Positions 6,732 to 17,513 of a stretch of DNA of 64,000 nt are shown in pieces; position 1 is the stretch's first letter; each line of letters begins with the position of its first letter. Position numbers and translations under genes: made by a program. The stretch is from an uncultured Prevotella sp. (GTDB lineage Bacteria; Bacteroidota; Bacteroidia; Bacteroidales; Bacteroidaceae): assembly GCA_937898715.1 (NCBI GenBank), contig CALEKA010000065.1, forward strand, positions 1-64,000, read 5' to 3'. A model generated the notes under the pieces. It saw only the letters and a program-made list of their open reading frames with translations, was not told the DNA's origin and searched no databases.

Positions 6732-9700
6732 TTAGTCGAGCTCGGCAGCAGCCTTCTCGGCTTGAGCACGTTCGTACTCTTCCTTGTCGGCTACGACGAT
6801 CTTGCTAAACTCACGCAGACCTGTACCAGCTGGGATAAGGTGACCGCAGATTACGTTTTCCTTCATTCCCTCGAGATAGTCGGTCTTGCCGCTGATAGCA
6901 GCCTCGTTGAGCACCTTGGTAGTTTCCTGGAAGGAAGCTGCCGACATGAAGCTCTTGGTCTGGAGGGCTGCACGGGTGATACCCTGGAGGATCTGAGTAG
7001 AAGTGGCGGCCATTGCGTCGCGCACCTTGACGAGCTTGAGGTCACGGCGCTTGAGCTGTGAGTTCTCATCGCGGAGCTTGCGGGCGGTCACGATCATACC
7101 CTTCTTCATGGTCTCGCTGTCGCCAGCGTCGATCACTACCTTCTTGCCCCAGATACGATCGTTCTCTTCAGCGAAGTCGAGCTTGTCGACAATCTGCTGC
7201 TCGAGGAAACGAGTATCACCGGGTTCGTTGATCTGGACCTTACGCATCATCTGACGTACGATTACCTCGAAGTGCTTATCGTTGATCTTCACACCCTGCA
7301 GGCGATATACATCCTGTACTTCGTTGACAATGTACTCCTGTACGGCGGTGGGACCCTTGATGGCGAGGATGTCGCCCGGGGTGATAGAACCGTCGGAAAG
7401 GGGAGTACCGGCACGCACGAAGTCGTTTTGCTGAACGAGGATCTGCTTTGACAGGGGCACGAGGTACTTCTTGACTTCACCAAGCTTTGAGGTGACGATG
7501 ATTTCGCGATTACCGCGCTTGATGTTGCCCATAGAGATCTCACCGTCGATTTCGGTGACCACTGCGGGATTGCTCGGATTGCGGGCTTCGAAGAGCTCGG
7601 TCACACGGGGGAGACCACCGGTGATATCGCCAGCCTTACCTACTACACGAGGTATCTTGACGAGCACTTCACCAGCCTTGATGTCCTGGCCATCCTCTAC
7701 AACGATGTGACCATTGATAGGGAAGCTGTAGGTGCGGATGATATTGCCATCTTCATCGAGGATGTTACAGTTGGGCACGTGGCTCTTGTCTTTCGACTCG
7801 ATTACGATGCGCTCACGCAGACCGGTTGCTTCATCTTCATCTACACGATAGCTGATACCTTCGGTCACGTTCTCAAACTGTATCTTACCAGCCGACTCTG
7901 TTACGATTACAGCATTGAAGGGGTCCCACTTAGCGATTACAGTATCCTTGGTCACCTTCTGTCCGTCTTCGACGAAGAGCTGTGAACCATAGGGTACGTT
8001 CTGGTTGGAGAGTACGATACCTGTATTTTCATCGATGAAGCGGACTTCGGCCAGACGGCCTACTACTACCTTGCAAGCGTTGCCATCTTCGTCGTGAGAA
8101 TCTACAGTACGGAGTTCCTCAAATTCGAGGCGACAATCGTTCTTGGCCTTGATAGTGGCATTGGCTGCTGCATTGGATGCAATACCACCGGCGTGGAAGG
8201 TACGGAGGGTAAGCTGCGTACCAGGCTCACCGATTGACTGGGCTGCGATGACACCGACAGCCTCGCCCTTCTGCACCATACGGCTGGTAGCCAAGTTGCG
8301 TCCATAACACTTCATGCAGACACCATGCTTGCTCTCACAGGTGAGTACCGAACGGATTTCTACGCTCTCGATGGGCGATGCCTCAATCTCGGCAGCGATG
8401 GGCTCGGTGATTTCCTCGCCAGAAGCTACGATGAGTTTGCCTGTTGTGGGGTTGATGATATCGTGTACTGAAACACGGCCGAGGATACGCTCTGAAAGTG
8501 AAGAGATCACTTCGTCGCCATCCTTAAGGGCGGTGCAGACGAGACCACGGAGGGTGCCACAGTCTTCTTCAGTGATGATTACGTCATGAGATACGTCGAC
8601 AAGACGACGGGTGAGGTAACCAGCATCGGCTGTCTTCAATGCGGTATCGGCAAGACCCTTACGAGCACCATGGGTTGAGATAAAGTACTCAAGCACGGAC
8701 ATACCTTCCTTAAAGTTTGAAAGGATCGGGTTCTCGATAATCTGCGCTCCTTCGGCACCAGCCTTCTGAGGCTTGGCCATCAAACCACGCATACCTGCCA
8801 ACTGTGCAATCTGATCAGCTGAACCACGGGCACCAGAGTCGAGCATCATAAACACGGCGTTGAAGCCCTGGTCGGCTTCGGTCATCTGCTTCATCAAGGT
8901 CTTCTTGATGTCAGTGTTTACGTGGGTCCAAGTATCAATTACCTGATTGTAACGCTCCTTGTCGGTGATGAAACCCATGTTGTAGTTCATCGTGATCTGC
9001 TCTACTTCTTCATTACCGCGCTTTACGATGTCGGCCTTCTCCTTCGGGATGATGATATCACCTAAGTTGAACGACAGACCGCCTTCGTATGCCTTACGGT
9101 AACCGAGGTTTTTAATACCATCGAGGAAGTCGCACGCACGAGCCATACCCACAGTCTTAATCACCTTAGAGATGATGTCGCGGAGTGACTTCTTAGCTAC
9201 AACGCAGTTGATGTAACCACACTCGTCGGGGATGATGCCATTGACGATGATACGACCTACTGAGGTCTCTACGATGTGCTTGATCTTTGCACCACGCTCA
9301 TCGATATCGTCGACCAACACCTTCACGGGAGCGTGCACGTCGACACGACGCTCGTTGAAAGCGATGAGGGCTTCTTCAGGACCATAGAAGGTGAGACCTG
9401 AACCCTTAGCTCCGGGACGAAGCTTGGTGATATAATAGAGACCGAGCACCATATCCTGTGAAGGTACGGTGATAGGTGCACCATTGGCGGGGTTGAGGAT
9501 GTTGTGGCTCTGAAGCATAAGCATTTGTGCTTCGAGCACGGCTTCATTGCTCAAGGGGAGGTGTACTGCCATCTGGTCGCCATCGAAGTCGGCATTGAAT
9601 GCTGTACATGCCAATGGGTGGAGCTGAATGGCTTTACCCTCTATCATCTTGGGCTGGAATGCCTGAATACCGAGACGGTGAAGGGTCGGCGCACGGTTGA

Positions 9701-11000
9701 GGAGCACGGGGTGACCCTTCATTACGTGTTCGAGAATGTCCCAGATTACAGGTTCACGACGATCGACAATCTTCTTGGCGCTCTTCACCGTCTTCACGAT
9801 GCCGCGCTCGATGAGCTTGCGGATAATGAACGGCTTGTAGAGCTCGGCTGCCATGAGTTTAGGCAGACCGCACTCGCCCATCTTGAGTTCGGGACCTACG
9901 ACGATTACCGAACGAGCTGAATAGTCAACACGCTTACCGAGGAGGTTCTGACGGAAACGGCCGGCCTTACCCTTGAGGGAGTCGGAAAGCGACTTGAGGG
10001 GACGGTTGCTATCGCTCTTGACTGCTGACGACTTGCGAGAGTTGTCGAAGAGGCTATCTACTGACTCCTGAAGCATACGCTTCTCGTTGCGGAGGATTAC
10101 CTCGGGGGCCTTGATCTCAAGCAGACGCTTCAAACGGTTGTTGCGGATGAGCACACGACGATAGAGGTCGTTGAGGTCGGAGGTAGCGAAACGGCCACCA
10201 TCCAGGGGCACGAGCGGACGCAGATCGGGAGGTGTCACGGGGATGACCTTCATGATCATCCACTCGGGCTTGTTGCGATCGCGGCTTGCACGGAACGACT
10301 CTACCACCTGAAGACGCTTCAAGGCTTCGTTTTTGCGCTGCATTGACGAGTCGGAGTTGGCACGGTCACGCAGTTCGTAAGAGAGGCTATCAAGGTCGAT
10401 GCGCTTGAGGAGGTCGTATACGGCCTCTGCACCCATTTTTGCAATAAACTTGTTGGGGTCGCTATCTTCAAGATACTGATTTTCCTTAGGAAGCTTCTTC
10501 ACGAGGTCGAGGTATTCGTCCTCTGTAAGAAGATCGTTCTGAGCTACATCGTCAGCCAAAGCACCTGGCTGGATTACTACGTAGCGTTCGTAGTAGATGA
10601 TGGAGTCGAGTTTCTTGGTAGGAATGCCGAGCAGGTAGCCGATCTTATTGGGCAAAGAACGGAAGTACCAAATGTGGGCTACTGGCACTACCAACTGGAT
10701 GTGACCAGCACGCTCACGACGTACTTTCTTCTCCGTTACTTCCACACCGCATCGATCGCAGACGATGCCTTTGTAGCGGATGCGCTTGTACTTACCGCAG
10801 TGGCACTCATAATCCTTAGTAGGACCAAAAATGCGCTCGCAGAACAGACCATCACGCTCGGGCTTGTAGGTACGATAATTAATGGTTTCGGGCTTCAGCA
10901 CCTCACCATACGAATTTGCCATTATCTCTTCAGGAGAAGCAAGACCAATGGTAATCTTCGTAAAGTTGCTCTTTATCTTATTATCTCTTTTAAATGCCAT
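6732..11000 (-). CDS. rpoC: DNA-directed RNA polymerase subunit beta'
   Basis: The 1422-residue catalytic subunit of RNA polymerase is complete. The N-terminal zinc-binding cysteines (CHCGKYKRIRYKGIVCDRCG) are present. The active-site loop NADFDGD places the Mg-binding Asp residues at about 471, 473 and 475. The second cysteine cluster is visible near CESKHGVCMKCYG, and the trigger-loop region reads GEPGTQLTLRTFHAGG. I chose the ATG at 11000 (MAFKRDNK...). An upstream in-frame ATG at 11051 would add 17 residues not usual for the family. It is the last gene of the rplKAJL-rpoBC operon and lies 188 bp downstream of rpoB. Confidence 0.99.
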   Translation of the reverse strand: MAFKRDNKIKSNFTKITIGLASPEEIMANSYGEVLKPETINYRTYKPERDGLFCERIFGPTKDYECHCGKYKRIRYKGIVCDRCGVEVTEKKVRRERAGHIQLVVPVAHIWYFRSLPNKIGYLLGIPTKKLDSIIYYERYVVIQPGALADDVAQNDLLTEDEYLDLVKKLPKENQYLEDSDPNKFIAKMGAEAVYDLLKRIDLDSLSYELRDRANSDSSMQRKNEALKRLQVVESFRASRDRNKPEWMIMKVIPVTPPDLRPLVPLDGGRFATSDLNDLYRRVLIRNNRLKRLLEIKAPEVILRNEKRMLQESVDSLFDNSRKSSAVKSDSNRPLKSLSDSLKGKAGRFRQNLLGKRVDYSARSVIVVGPELKMGECGLPKLMAAELYKPFIIRKLIERGIVKTVKSAKKIVDRREPVIWDILEHVMKGHPVLLNRAPTLHRLGIQAFQPKMIEGKAIQLHPLACTAFNADFDGDQMAVHLPLSNEAVLEAQMLMLQSHNILNPANGAPITVPSQDMVLGLYYITKLRPGAKGSGLTFYGPEEALIAFNERRVDVHAPVKVLVDDIDERGAKIKHIVETSVGRIIVNGIIPDECGYINCVVAKKSLRDIISKVIKTVGMARACDFLDGIKNLGYRKAYEGGLSFNLGDIIIPKEKADIVKRGNEEVEQITMNYNMGFITDKERYNQVIDTWTHVNTDIKKTLMKQMTEADQGFNAVFMMLDSGARGSADQIAQLAGMRGLMAKPQKAGAEGAQIIENPILSNFKEGMSVLEYFISTHGARKGLADTALKTADAGYLTRRLVDVSHDVIITEEDCGTLRGLVCTALKDGDEVISSLSERILGRVSVHDIINPTTGKLIVASGEEITEPIAAEIEASPIESVEIRSVLTCESKHGVCMKCYGRNLATSRMVQKGEAVGVIAAQSIGEPGTQLTLRTFHAGGIASNAAANATIKAKNDCRLEFEELRTVDSHDEDGNACKVVVGRLAEVRFIDENTGIVLSNQNVPYGSQLFVEDGQKVTKDTVIAKWDPFNAVIVTESAGKIQFENVTEGISYRVDEDEATGLRERIVIESKDKSHVPNCNILDEDGNIIRTYSFPINGHIVVEDGQDIKAGEVLVKIPRVVGKAGDITGGLPRVTELFEARNPSNPAVVTEIDGEISMGNIKRGNREIIVTSKLGEVKKYLVPLSKQILVQQNDFVRAGTPLSDGSITPGDILAIKGPTAVQEYIVNEVQDVYRLQGVKINDKHFEVIVRQMMRKVQINEPGDTRFLEQQIVDKLDFAEENDRIWGKKVVIDAGDSETMKKGMIVTARKLRDENSQLKRRDLKLVKVRDAMAATSTQILQGITRAALQTKSFMSAASFQETTKVLNEAAISGKTDYLEGMKENVICGHLIPAGTGLREFSKIVVADKEEYERAQAEKAAAELD

Positions 11001-11188
11001 TTTAGTAGGATTGATTGAGAGGGGAAATGTTGTGAAAGTTTTCAGTTGCAAGGGTTATAAGGCTCAAAGCCATGTCTGACTCCTATTTCATGACGTCCAT
11101 CAATGCTCGTCGGCGGATGGAGGGTATTCACTTAGTAGACGTAGACGAAAACTTCTTTGCAGCCTCATAATCCTATCACTTAAAAAAC

Positions 11189-14100
11189 TTAGTCGAGCGT
11201 GATGCTCAAGCCCAGACCGCGAAGCTCGTGGAGCAATACGTTGAGCGATTCGGGAATGCCCGGAGTAGGCATGGGTTCGCCCTTAACAATTGCCTCGTAA
11301 GCCTTGGCACGACCTGTTACATCATCTGACTTGATGGTCAGGATTTCCTGAAGTACGTGGGATGCACCGAAGGCCTCGATGGCCCAAACTTCCATCTCAC
11401 CAAAACGCTGACCACCAAACTGTGCTTTACCACCAAGTGGCTGCTGAGTGATGAGTGAGTACGGACCGATAGAACGAGCGTGCATCTTGTCCTCTACCAT
11501 GTGACCGAGTTTCAACATGTAAGTCACACCAACAGTTGCTTCCTGGTCGAATGCCTCACCAGTGGCACCATCGTAAAGCTGAGTAGAACAGTAGCGGGGG
11601 AGACCTGCCTTATCTGTCCATTCGCAAAGGTCCTCAAGTTTGGCACCATCGAAGATAGGAGTGGCAAACTTAACACCGAGCTTGCGACCTGCAGCACCAA
11701 GCACTGCCTCAAAGATCTGACCAATGTTCATACGTGAAGGCACACCCAGAGGGTTGAGCACGATGTCGACGGGAGTACCATCTGCCAAGAAAGGCATATC
11801 TTCCTGACGTACTACCTTTGACACGATACCCTTGTTACCGTGACGACCGGCCATCTTATCACCTACACCAATCTTACGCTTCTTAGCAATGTAGACCTTA
11901 GCCTGCTGGATGATACCCGAGGGAAGATCATCACCAATGGTGATGGCAAACTTCTTACGCTTGAGGATTGCATCCATCTGATTGTACTTCTTCAAGTAGT
12001 TGATCACAAGCTGACGGATGAGCTTGTTGGCGTGCTCGTCGTCGGTCCAATCGTGAAGTTCTACTGATGTATAGTCGAGCGATGAAAGGACTGCCTTGTT
12101 GAACTTAACGTCCTTGGCAACAACTTCTGAACCAATATTGTCTTTCACACCGAGAGACTTCTTGTCACTGATGAGAGAGAGCAACTTGTTGATCATCACT
12201 TCCTTCAGTTCTGCAGTTTCCTTCTGGAAGTCGTCGTCGAGCTTCTGAAGTGTTACCTTATCTGCAGCCTTTGCGCTACGATTCTTCTGCACACGAGAGA
12301 AGAGACGCTTGTTGATTACAACACCTGCAAGAGATGGATTTGCCTTCAAAGAAGCATCTTTTACATCACCCGCCTTATCACCGAAGATGGCACGGAGAAG
12401 TTTCTCTTCAGGAGTAGGATCGCTCTCTCCCTTAGGCGTAATCTTACCAATAAGAATGTCACCAGGAGCTACTCGAGCACCGATACGGATGATACCTGTG
12501 TCGTCGAGATCCTTAGTAGCATCTTCGCTTACGTTAGGAATATCATTGGTAAACTCTTCCATACCACGCTTAGTTTCACGTACTTCAAGAGAGTACTCGT
12601 CAACGTGTACAGAAGTAAGGATGTCTTCACGTACCATGCGCTCGTTGAGCACAATAGCATCCTCGTAGTTGTAACCCTTCCAAGGCATGTATGCTACGAG
12701 AAGGTTGCGACCAAGTGCAAGTTCACCATTTTCAGTAGCATATCCCTCAGTCAGGATATCACCCTTGTGAACCTTCTGACCCTTGTCACAGATAGGACGA
12801 AGGTCAATGGTCATATTCTGGTTGGTACGACGGAACTTTGGAATGTCGTATTCCTTTACGTTAGAGTCAAAACTTACGAACTCTTCATCCTCCGTACGAT
12901 CGTATGCTATGCGAATGGTGTTGGCATCTACATATTCTATCACACCATCACCCTCAGCTGTAATCATTGTACGCGAATCTTCACATACCTGCTTCTCTAT
13001 ACCAGTACCTACGATAGGAGCCTCACTGCGGATAAGAGGAACTGCCTGGCGCATCATGTTCGATCCCATCAACGCACGGTGAGCATCATCATGCTCCAAG
13101 AATGGGATAAGCGAAGCGGCAATAGAAGCAATCTGCTGAGGAGATACATCCATCAATTCTACCTGTGAAGGAGGTACCACAGGATAATCAGCATCCTGAC
13201 GACATTTTACTTTGTCACGAATGAAAGAACCATCATCGTTCAAGGGTGCATTACCCTGACCAATAATTTTGCCTTCCTCTTCTTCAGCTGAGAGGTATAC
13301 GATGTGATCGTTGTCAAGATCAACCTTCGAATTTTCTACCTTACGATATGGAGTTTCGATGAAACCAAGATCGTCAATCTTTGCATATACACAAAGAGAA
13401 GAGATAAGACCGATGTTAGGACCTTCAGGCGACTCAATCGGACAAAGACGACCATAGTGAGTATAGTGTACGTCACGAACCTCAAAACCTGCACGCTCAC
13501 GCGACAAACCGCCAGGACCAAGTGCTGAAAGACGGCGCTTGTGTGTTACCTCTGCCAAGGGGTTCGTCTGGTCCATAAACTGTGACAGCGCATTCGTTCC
13601 GAAGAATGAGTTGACAACACTTGAGATAGTCTTTGCGTTGATCAAATCAGTCGGAGTAAACACCTCATTGTCGCGCACATTCATGCGCTCACGAATGGTG
13701 CGGCTCATACGAGCCAGACCTATAGCAAACTGATTAGAAAGCTGCTCACCTACAGTACGGACACGGCGGTTGCTCAAGTGGTCAATATCGTCGACAGTTG
13801 CCTTTGAGTTGATCAACTCAACAAGGTACTTGATAATTTCAATAATATCCTCACGAGTAAGCACACGCACATCCATGTCGGTGCTAAGATTGAGCTTCTT
13901 ATTGATACGATAACGACCTACCTCGCCTAAGTCATAACGCTTCTCTGAGAAGAAAAGGTTGTTGATGACCTCACGAGCAGAAGCATCATCAGCAGGATCT
14001 GCATTACGCAACTGACGATAGATGTAATTTACAGCTTCTTGCTCTGAGTTTGAGGGGTCTTTCTGAAGCGTATTGAAGATGATAGAATAGTCCGTAGACG

Positions 14101-15001
14101 CGCCTTCCTCCGGGTGAACAAGAATAGTCTGTACACCAGAATTAAGAATAATCTCCGCGTTTTCTGGAGTAATTACTTCCTCACGATCAAGAATAATCTC
14201 ATTACGCTCAATAGACATCACCTCACCAGTATCAGGATCGGAGAAATCCTCAAGAGTGGTAGAAAGCACACGTGCCGCCAATTTGCGACCTTGCAACTTC
14301 TTAAGATTTGTCTTGTTTACCTTGAACTCCTCTGCAAGATTAAAGATTTGAAGAATATCTTTATCACTTTCAAAACCAATAGCACGAAGCAGAGTGGTTA
14401 CAGGCAACTTCTTCTTACGATCAATGTAAGCATACATCACCGTATTGATGTCTGTGGCAAACTCAATCCATGATCCCTTGAACGGTATGATACGCGCAGA
14501 ATAAAGTTGCGTACCATTAGCGTGAACACTTGAACCGAAGAACACACCAGGAGAACGGTGTAACTGCGATACAACAACACGTTCAGCACCATTGATGATG
14601 AACGTACCATTGTCCGACATATAAGGGATAGATCCCAAGAAGACATCCTGTACCACCGTATCAAAATCCTCATGATCAGGGTCTGTACAGTAAAGCTTCA
14701 ATTTAGCCTTGAGAGGCACACTATAAGTAAGTCCGCGCTCCAGACATTCCTTAATTGAATAACGAGGTTCATCAATATAGTAATCGATAAACTCCAATAC
14801 AAAGTTATTGCGAGTATCAGCAATAGGGAAGTTCTCAGCAAAAACTTTGTACAAGCCATCGTTTTTACGCAATTCACTTGGAGTGTCGAGCTGGAGGAAA
14901 TCTCTGAAAGACTTCAACTGAACGTCCAAAAAATCGGGATAAGGCATCGGATTCTTTACGGACGCAAAGTTTACACGTTGATTTATTACTCTGGAAGACA
15001 T
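11189..15001 (-). CDS. rpoB: DNA-directed RNA polymerase subunit beta
   Basis: The 1270-residue beta subunit is intact. The rifampicin-binding region reads SQFMDQTNPLAEVTHKRRLS, with the residues associated with susceptibility (Asp, His, Arg, Ser) in wild-type form. The C-terminal clamp motif GGKAQFGGQRFGEMEVWA is present. The start MSSRVINQRV fits Bacteroidetes homologues. It is read from the operon behind a strong terminator-like hairpin after rplL, the arrangement of a partial-readthrough attenuator between ribosomal protein and polymerase genes. The gene lies 188 bp before rpoC. Confidence 0.99.
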   Translation of the reverse strand: MSSRVINQRVNFASVKNPMPYPDFLDVQLKSFRDFLQLDTPSELRKNDGLYKVFAENFPIADTRNNFVLEFIDYYIDEPRYSIKECLERGLTYSVPLKAKLKLYCTDPDHEDFDTVVQDVFLGSIPYMSDNGTFIINGAERVVVSQLHRSPGVFFGSSVHANGTQLYSARIIPFKGSWIEFATDINTVMYAYIDRKKKLPVTTLLRAIGFESDKDILQIFNLAEEFKVNKTNLKKLQGRKLAARVLSTTLEDFSDPDTGEVMSIERNEIILDREEVITPENAEIILNSGVQTILVHPEEGASTDYSIIFNTLQKDPSNSEQEAVNYIYRQLRNADPADDASAREVINNLFFSEKRYDLGEVGRYRINKKLNLSTDMDVRVLTREDIIEIIKYLVELINSKATVDDIDHLSNRRVRTVGEQLSNQFAIGLARMSRTIRERMNVRDNEVFTPTDLINAKTISSVVNSFFGTNALSQFMDQTNPLAEVTHKRRLSALGPGGLSRERAGFEVRDVHYTHYGRLCPIESPEGPNIGLISSLCVYAKIDDLGFIETPYRKVENSKVDLDNDHIVYLSAEEEEGKIIGQGNAPLNDDGSFIRDKVKCRQDADYPVVPPSQVELMDVSPQQIASIAASLIPFLEHDDAHRALMGSNMMRQAVPLIRSEAPIVGTGIEKQVCEDSRTMITAEGDGVIEYVDANTIRIAYDRTEDEEFVSFDSNVKEYDIPKFRRTNQNMTIDLRPICDKGQKVHKGDILTEGYATENGELALGRNLLVAYMPWKGYNYEDAIVLNERMVREDILTSVHVDEYSLEVRETKRGMEEFTNDIPNVSEDATKDLDDTGIIRIGARVAPGDILIGKITPKGESDPTPEEKLLRAIFGDKAGDVKDASLKANPSLAGVVINKRLFSRVQKNRSAKAADKVTLQKLDDDFQKETAELKEVMINKLLSLISDKKSLGVKDNIGSEVVAKDVKFNKAVLSSLDYTSVELHDWTDDEHANKLIRQLVINYLKKYNQMDAILKRKKFAITIGDDLPSGIIQQAKVYIAKKRKIGVGDKMAGRHGNKGIVSKVVRQEDMPFLADGTPVDIVLNPLGVPSRMNIGQIFEAVLGAAGRKLGVKFATPIFDGAKLEDLCEWTDKAGLPRYCSTQLYDGATGEAFDQEATVGVTYMLKLGHMVEDKMHARSIGPYSLITQQPLGGKAQFGGQRFGEMEVWAIEAFGASHVLQEILTIKSDDVTGRAKAYEAIVKGEPMPTPGIPESLNVLLHELRGLGLSITLD

Positions 15002-15250
15002 TCGTCGTTAGATTGGGGTGAAAGAAATGTTTATAGGTCAGTAAGCTTTATTCACATCAAATCCATTATGCGTCATCATCTTAAGAGAGAAAACACACTA
15101 TACACAGACCACAAATGGACTAAACTCTACGACCAATAAAACTTTGTATTGTATCAATTACCCTACCATTAATCAGAAGAGCGCCGACCCTACCTAAATT
15201 ATACAAGTAGCGTTGACACAATTCATGTACTAAGAGGAAGGATATAGACA
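15002..15250 (-). other. rpoB leader, no gene seen
   Basis: About 250 bp of AT-rich sequence lies between the rplL terminator hairpin and the rpoB start. I see no convincing TTTG/TAnnTTTG promoter or small gene. rpoB may therefore depend on readthrough, or on a promoter I cannot recognise. Confidence 0.4.
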
Positions 15251-15289
15251 CAAAAAGGTTATGAACCCTCTACCAGAGGATTCATAACC
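15251..15289 (-). terminator. rplL terminator / rpoB attenuator
   Basis: On the minus strand GGTTATGAA pairs with TTCATAACC, with additional pairing toward the loop. It is followed by TTTTTG. It lies 22 bp after the rplL stop and before rpoB, so it probably sets the ribosomal-protein to polymerase ratio by partial termination. Confidence 0.8.
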
Positions 15290-15311
15290 ATAGCCCTTAT
15301 GGGATTGTTTA

Positions 15312-15686
15312 TTAAGCGAGTTCTACTTCAGCACCAGCTTCTTCGAGAGCCTTCTTCAGTGCTTCAGCTTCTTCCTTAGCAACGCCTTCCTTAACCTTTG
15401 AGGGAGCGCCGTCTACGAGATCCTTAGCTTCCTTCAAGCCAAGACCGCAGTGTTCCTTAACGGCCTTAACAACCTGGAGCTTAGCGGCACCTGCGCTCTT
15501 GAGAACAACGTCGAAAGAAGTCTTCTCTTCAGCGGCAGCAGCACCAGCTGCAGGACCGGCAGCAACAGCAACAGCTGCAGCAGCGGGTTCAATTCCATAC
15601 TCGTCCTTCAGGATAGTTGCCAACTCGTTTACTTCCTTCACTGTCAAATTTACCAATTCTTCAGCGATAGCTTTGATATCTGCCAT
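15312..15686 (-). CDS. rplL: 50S ribosomal protein L7/L12
   Basis: The 124-residue acidic stalk protein is complete. It has an N-terminal dimerisation helix (MADIKAIAEELVNLTV), an Ala/Gly-rich hinge around residues 37-52, and the conserved C-terminal domain that contacts translation factors (KTSFDVVLKSAGAAKLQVVK). It sits between rplJ and the attenuator hairpin and is expected to be translated in excess over L10. Confidence 0.98.
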   Translation of the reverse strand: MADIKAIAEELVNLTVKEVNELATILKDEYGIEPAAAAVAVAAGPAAGAAAAEEKTSFDVVLKSAGAAKLQVVKAVKEHCGLGLKEAKDLVDGAPSKVKEGVAKEEAEALKKALEEAGAEVELA

Positions 15687-15754
15687 TTTCTTAAATGTAT
15701 TTTTTTGTTTGTTTTCTGATTTTATTGGGATTCCGGAGTCTATGGTACCGGAGA

Positions 15755-16273
15755 TTATTCGGGACGTTCGCCCAAAGTTTTAAGCACACCGTGGATGGTC
15801 TGTCCACTGCTCTGGAGTGCAGAGATAACGTTCTTGGCGGGAGACTGGAGCAAAGCAACAACCTCTGCAAGAACTTCTGCCTTGCTCTTGATAGCGCAAA
15901 GAGTTTCGAGCTGGTCTGCACCAACATAGAAACCTTCCTCTGCATATGCACCCTTCAGCGCAGGAACACCGTCCTTACCAACTTCTTTGATGAGTTTAGC
16001 AGGAGCGTTAGCGGTCTGGCAGAAGAATACTGCAGTAGTGCCTTTCAAGCAGTCGTAGAGGGGAGTATAGTCAACCTCTGCAGCTTCGAAAGCCTTGTGC
16101 AAGAGCGTATTCTTGGCTACTACCATTTTGATGTCAGCGCCGAAGCACTTGCGACGGAGAGCAGAAGTAGCTTCTGCATTCATGCCAGTTACATCAACAA
16201 GGTAGAGATGTGCGTATTCTTTGATTTGTTCACCGAGTTTCTCGATGATGATAGCTTTATCTTCCTTCTTCAT
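15755..16273 (-). CDS. rplJ: 50S ribosomal protein L10
   Basis: The 172-residue protein forms the base of the L7/L12 stalk on 23S rRNA. The N-terminal MKKEDKAIIIEKLGEQI and the stretch around YLVDVTGMNAEATSALRRKC are typical of the family. The C-terminal helix that recruits L7/L12 dimers is present. It lies 14 bp after rplA and 68 bp before rplL in the same operon. L10 commonly represses its own operon at the rplJ leader, but I see no conserved leader structure that I can confirm here. Confidence 0.98.
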   Translation of the reverse strand: MKKEDKAIIIEKLGEQIKEYAHLYLVDVTGMNAEATSALRRKCFGADIKMVVAKNTLLHKAFEAAEVDYTPLYDCLKGTTAVFFCQTANAPAKLIKEVGKDGVPALKGAYAEEGFYVGADQLETLCAIKSKAEVLAEVVALLQSPAKNVISALQSSGQTIHGVLKTLGERPE

Positions 16274-16287
16274 GATTGTAATTCAGT

Positions 16288-16986
16288 TTAGATTTCTTCT
16301 ACAGACTTAGGATCAACCTTGATACCCTTACTCATGGTAGATGAAAGATAAATACTCTTTACGTAAGTACCCTTAGCACTTGCGGGCTTCAGCTTATTGA
16401 TAGTAGCCATGAATTCCTTGGCATTACCAAAAATCTGATCAGCAGTGAAAGAGACCTTACCGATTGAAGTGTGAACGATACCGCTCTTATCAACCTTAAA
16501 GTCAATCTTACCTTGCTTTACTTCGCGAATAGCCTTGGCTACGTCCATAGTAACAGTGCCACTCTTGGGGTTAGGCATCAATCCGCGAGGACCGAGCACA
16601 CGACCGAGTGCACCAATCTTACCCATGATGGCGGGCATAGTGATGATAACATCAATATCAGTCCAACCACCTTTGATTTTCTCGATATATTCATCGAGAC
16701 CTACATAGTCAGCGCCAGCTTCTTTTGCAGCAGCTTCAGCATCAGGCGTACAGAGGCAGAGCACGCGTACAGTCTTACCAGTTCCGTTGGGCAGTGATAC
16801 TACACCACGAACCATCTGGTTAGCTTTACGGGGATCTACACCCAGACGTACGTCAATATCGATAGAAGCATCGAATTTGGTAGTGGTGATTTCCTTTACC
16901 AAAGATGCAGCTTCTTTCAATGAATATGCCTTCCCTGCTTCAACTTTGTCAGCGACTAACTTCTGATTCTTTGTCAGTTTACTCAT
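16288..16986 (-). CDS. rplA: 50S ribosomal protein L1
   Basis: The 232-residue L1 stalk protein binds 23S rRNA near the E site. Family signatures include the RKANQMVRGVVSLPNGTGK region and the MPNPKSGTVTMDVAKAI segment. Length is normal. It is 21 bp downstream of rplK and 14 bp upstream of rplJ. In many bacteria L1 feeds back on the L11-L1 mRNA; the site is not obvious here. Confidence 0.98.
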   Translation of the reverse strand: MSKLTKNQKLVADKVEAGKAYSLKEAASLVKEITTTKFDASIDIDVRLGVDPRKANQMVRGVVSLPNGTGKTVRVLCLCTPDAEAAAKEAGADYVGLDEYIEKIKGGWTDIDVIITMPAIMGKIGALGRVLGPRGLMPNPKSGTVTMDVAKAIREVKQGKIDFKVDKSGIVHTSIGKVSFTADQIFGNAKEFMATINKLKPASAKGTYVKSIYLSSTMSKGIKVDPKSVEEI

Positions 16987-17007
16987 TGTTCAAATTTGAA
17001 GTTTAAA

Positions 17008-17448
17008 TTATTCACCAGGGAAGTCACCCTTTACTGTGATACCCATGCTGCGGGCAGTACCAGCTACCATACGCATTGCACTTTCAACTGTGAAGCAGTT
17101 TAAGTCGGGCATCTTGTCTTCTGCGATTGCCTTAACCTGATCCCAAGTGATCTCAGCGATCTTGGTACGGTTAGGAGCAGCAGAACCGCTCTTCTTTTTG
17201 GCTGCTTCCAGCAATTGAATTGCTACAGGAGGAGTCTTTACTATGAAAGAGAAAGACTTGTCATTGTAATAAGTAATGACAACAGGCAATACTTTGCCAG
17301 CCTTGTCCTGAGTTCTGGCGTTGAACTGCTTGCAGAAATCCATAATGTTGATACCCTTAGAACCGAGAGCCGGTCCAACGGGAGGAGATGGATTTGCAGC
17401 GCCGCCCTTAATCTGTAATTTGATTAATCCAGCAACTTCTTTAGCCAT
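17008..17448 (-). CDS. rplK: 50S ribosomal protein L11
   Basis: The 146-residue protein forms part of the GTPase-associated centre with 23S rRNA. The N-terminal proline-rich motif NPSPPVGPALGSKGINIMDF is conserved, as is the RNA-binding C-terminal domain ending GTARSMGITVKG. It follows nusG by 65 bp in the operon. Confidence 0.98.
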   Translation of the reverse strand: MAKEVAGLIKLQIKGGAANPSPPVGPALGSKGINIMDFCKQFNARTQDKAGKVLPVVITYYNDKSFSFIVKTPPVAIQLLEAAKKKSGSAAPNRTKIAEITWDQVKAIAEDKMPDLNCFTVESAMRMVAGTARSMGITVKGDFPGE

Positions 17449-17513
17449 TGTTGTTTAAAATAGAAAAATTAAATGTGACGATGAATTCTTAAAGGGATAC
17501 GTAACATTATCCT

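Noticed and set aside
11001..11051. Upstream ATG for rpoC at 11051
   Set aside because: The extra 17 residues are not seen in family N-termini; MAFKRDNK at 11000 is the standard start.
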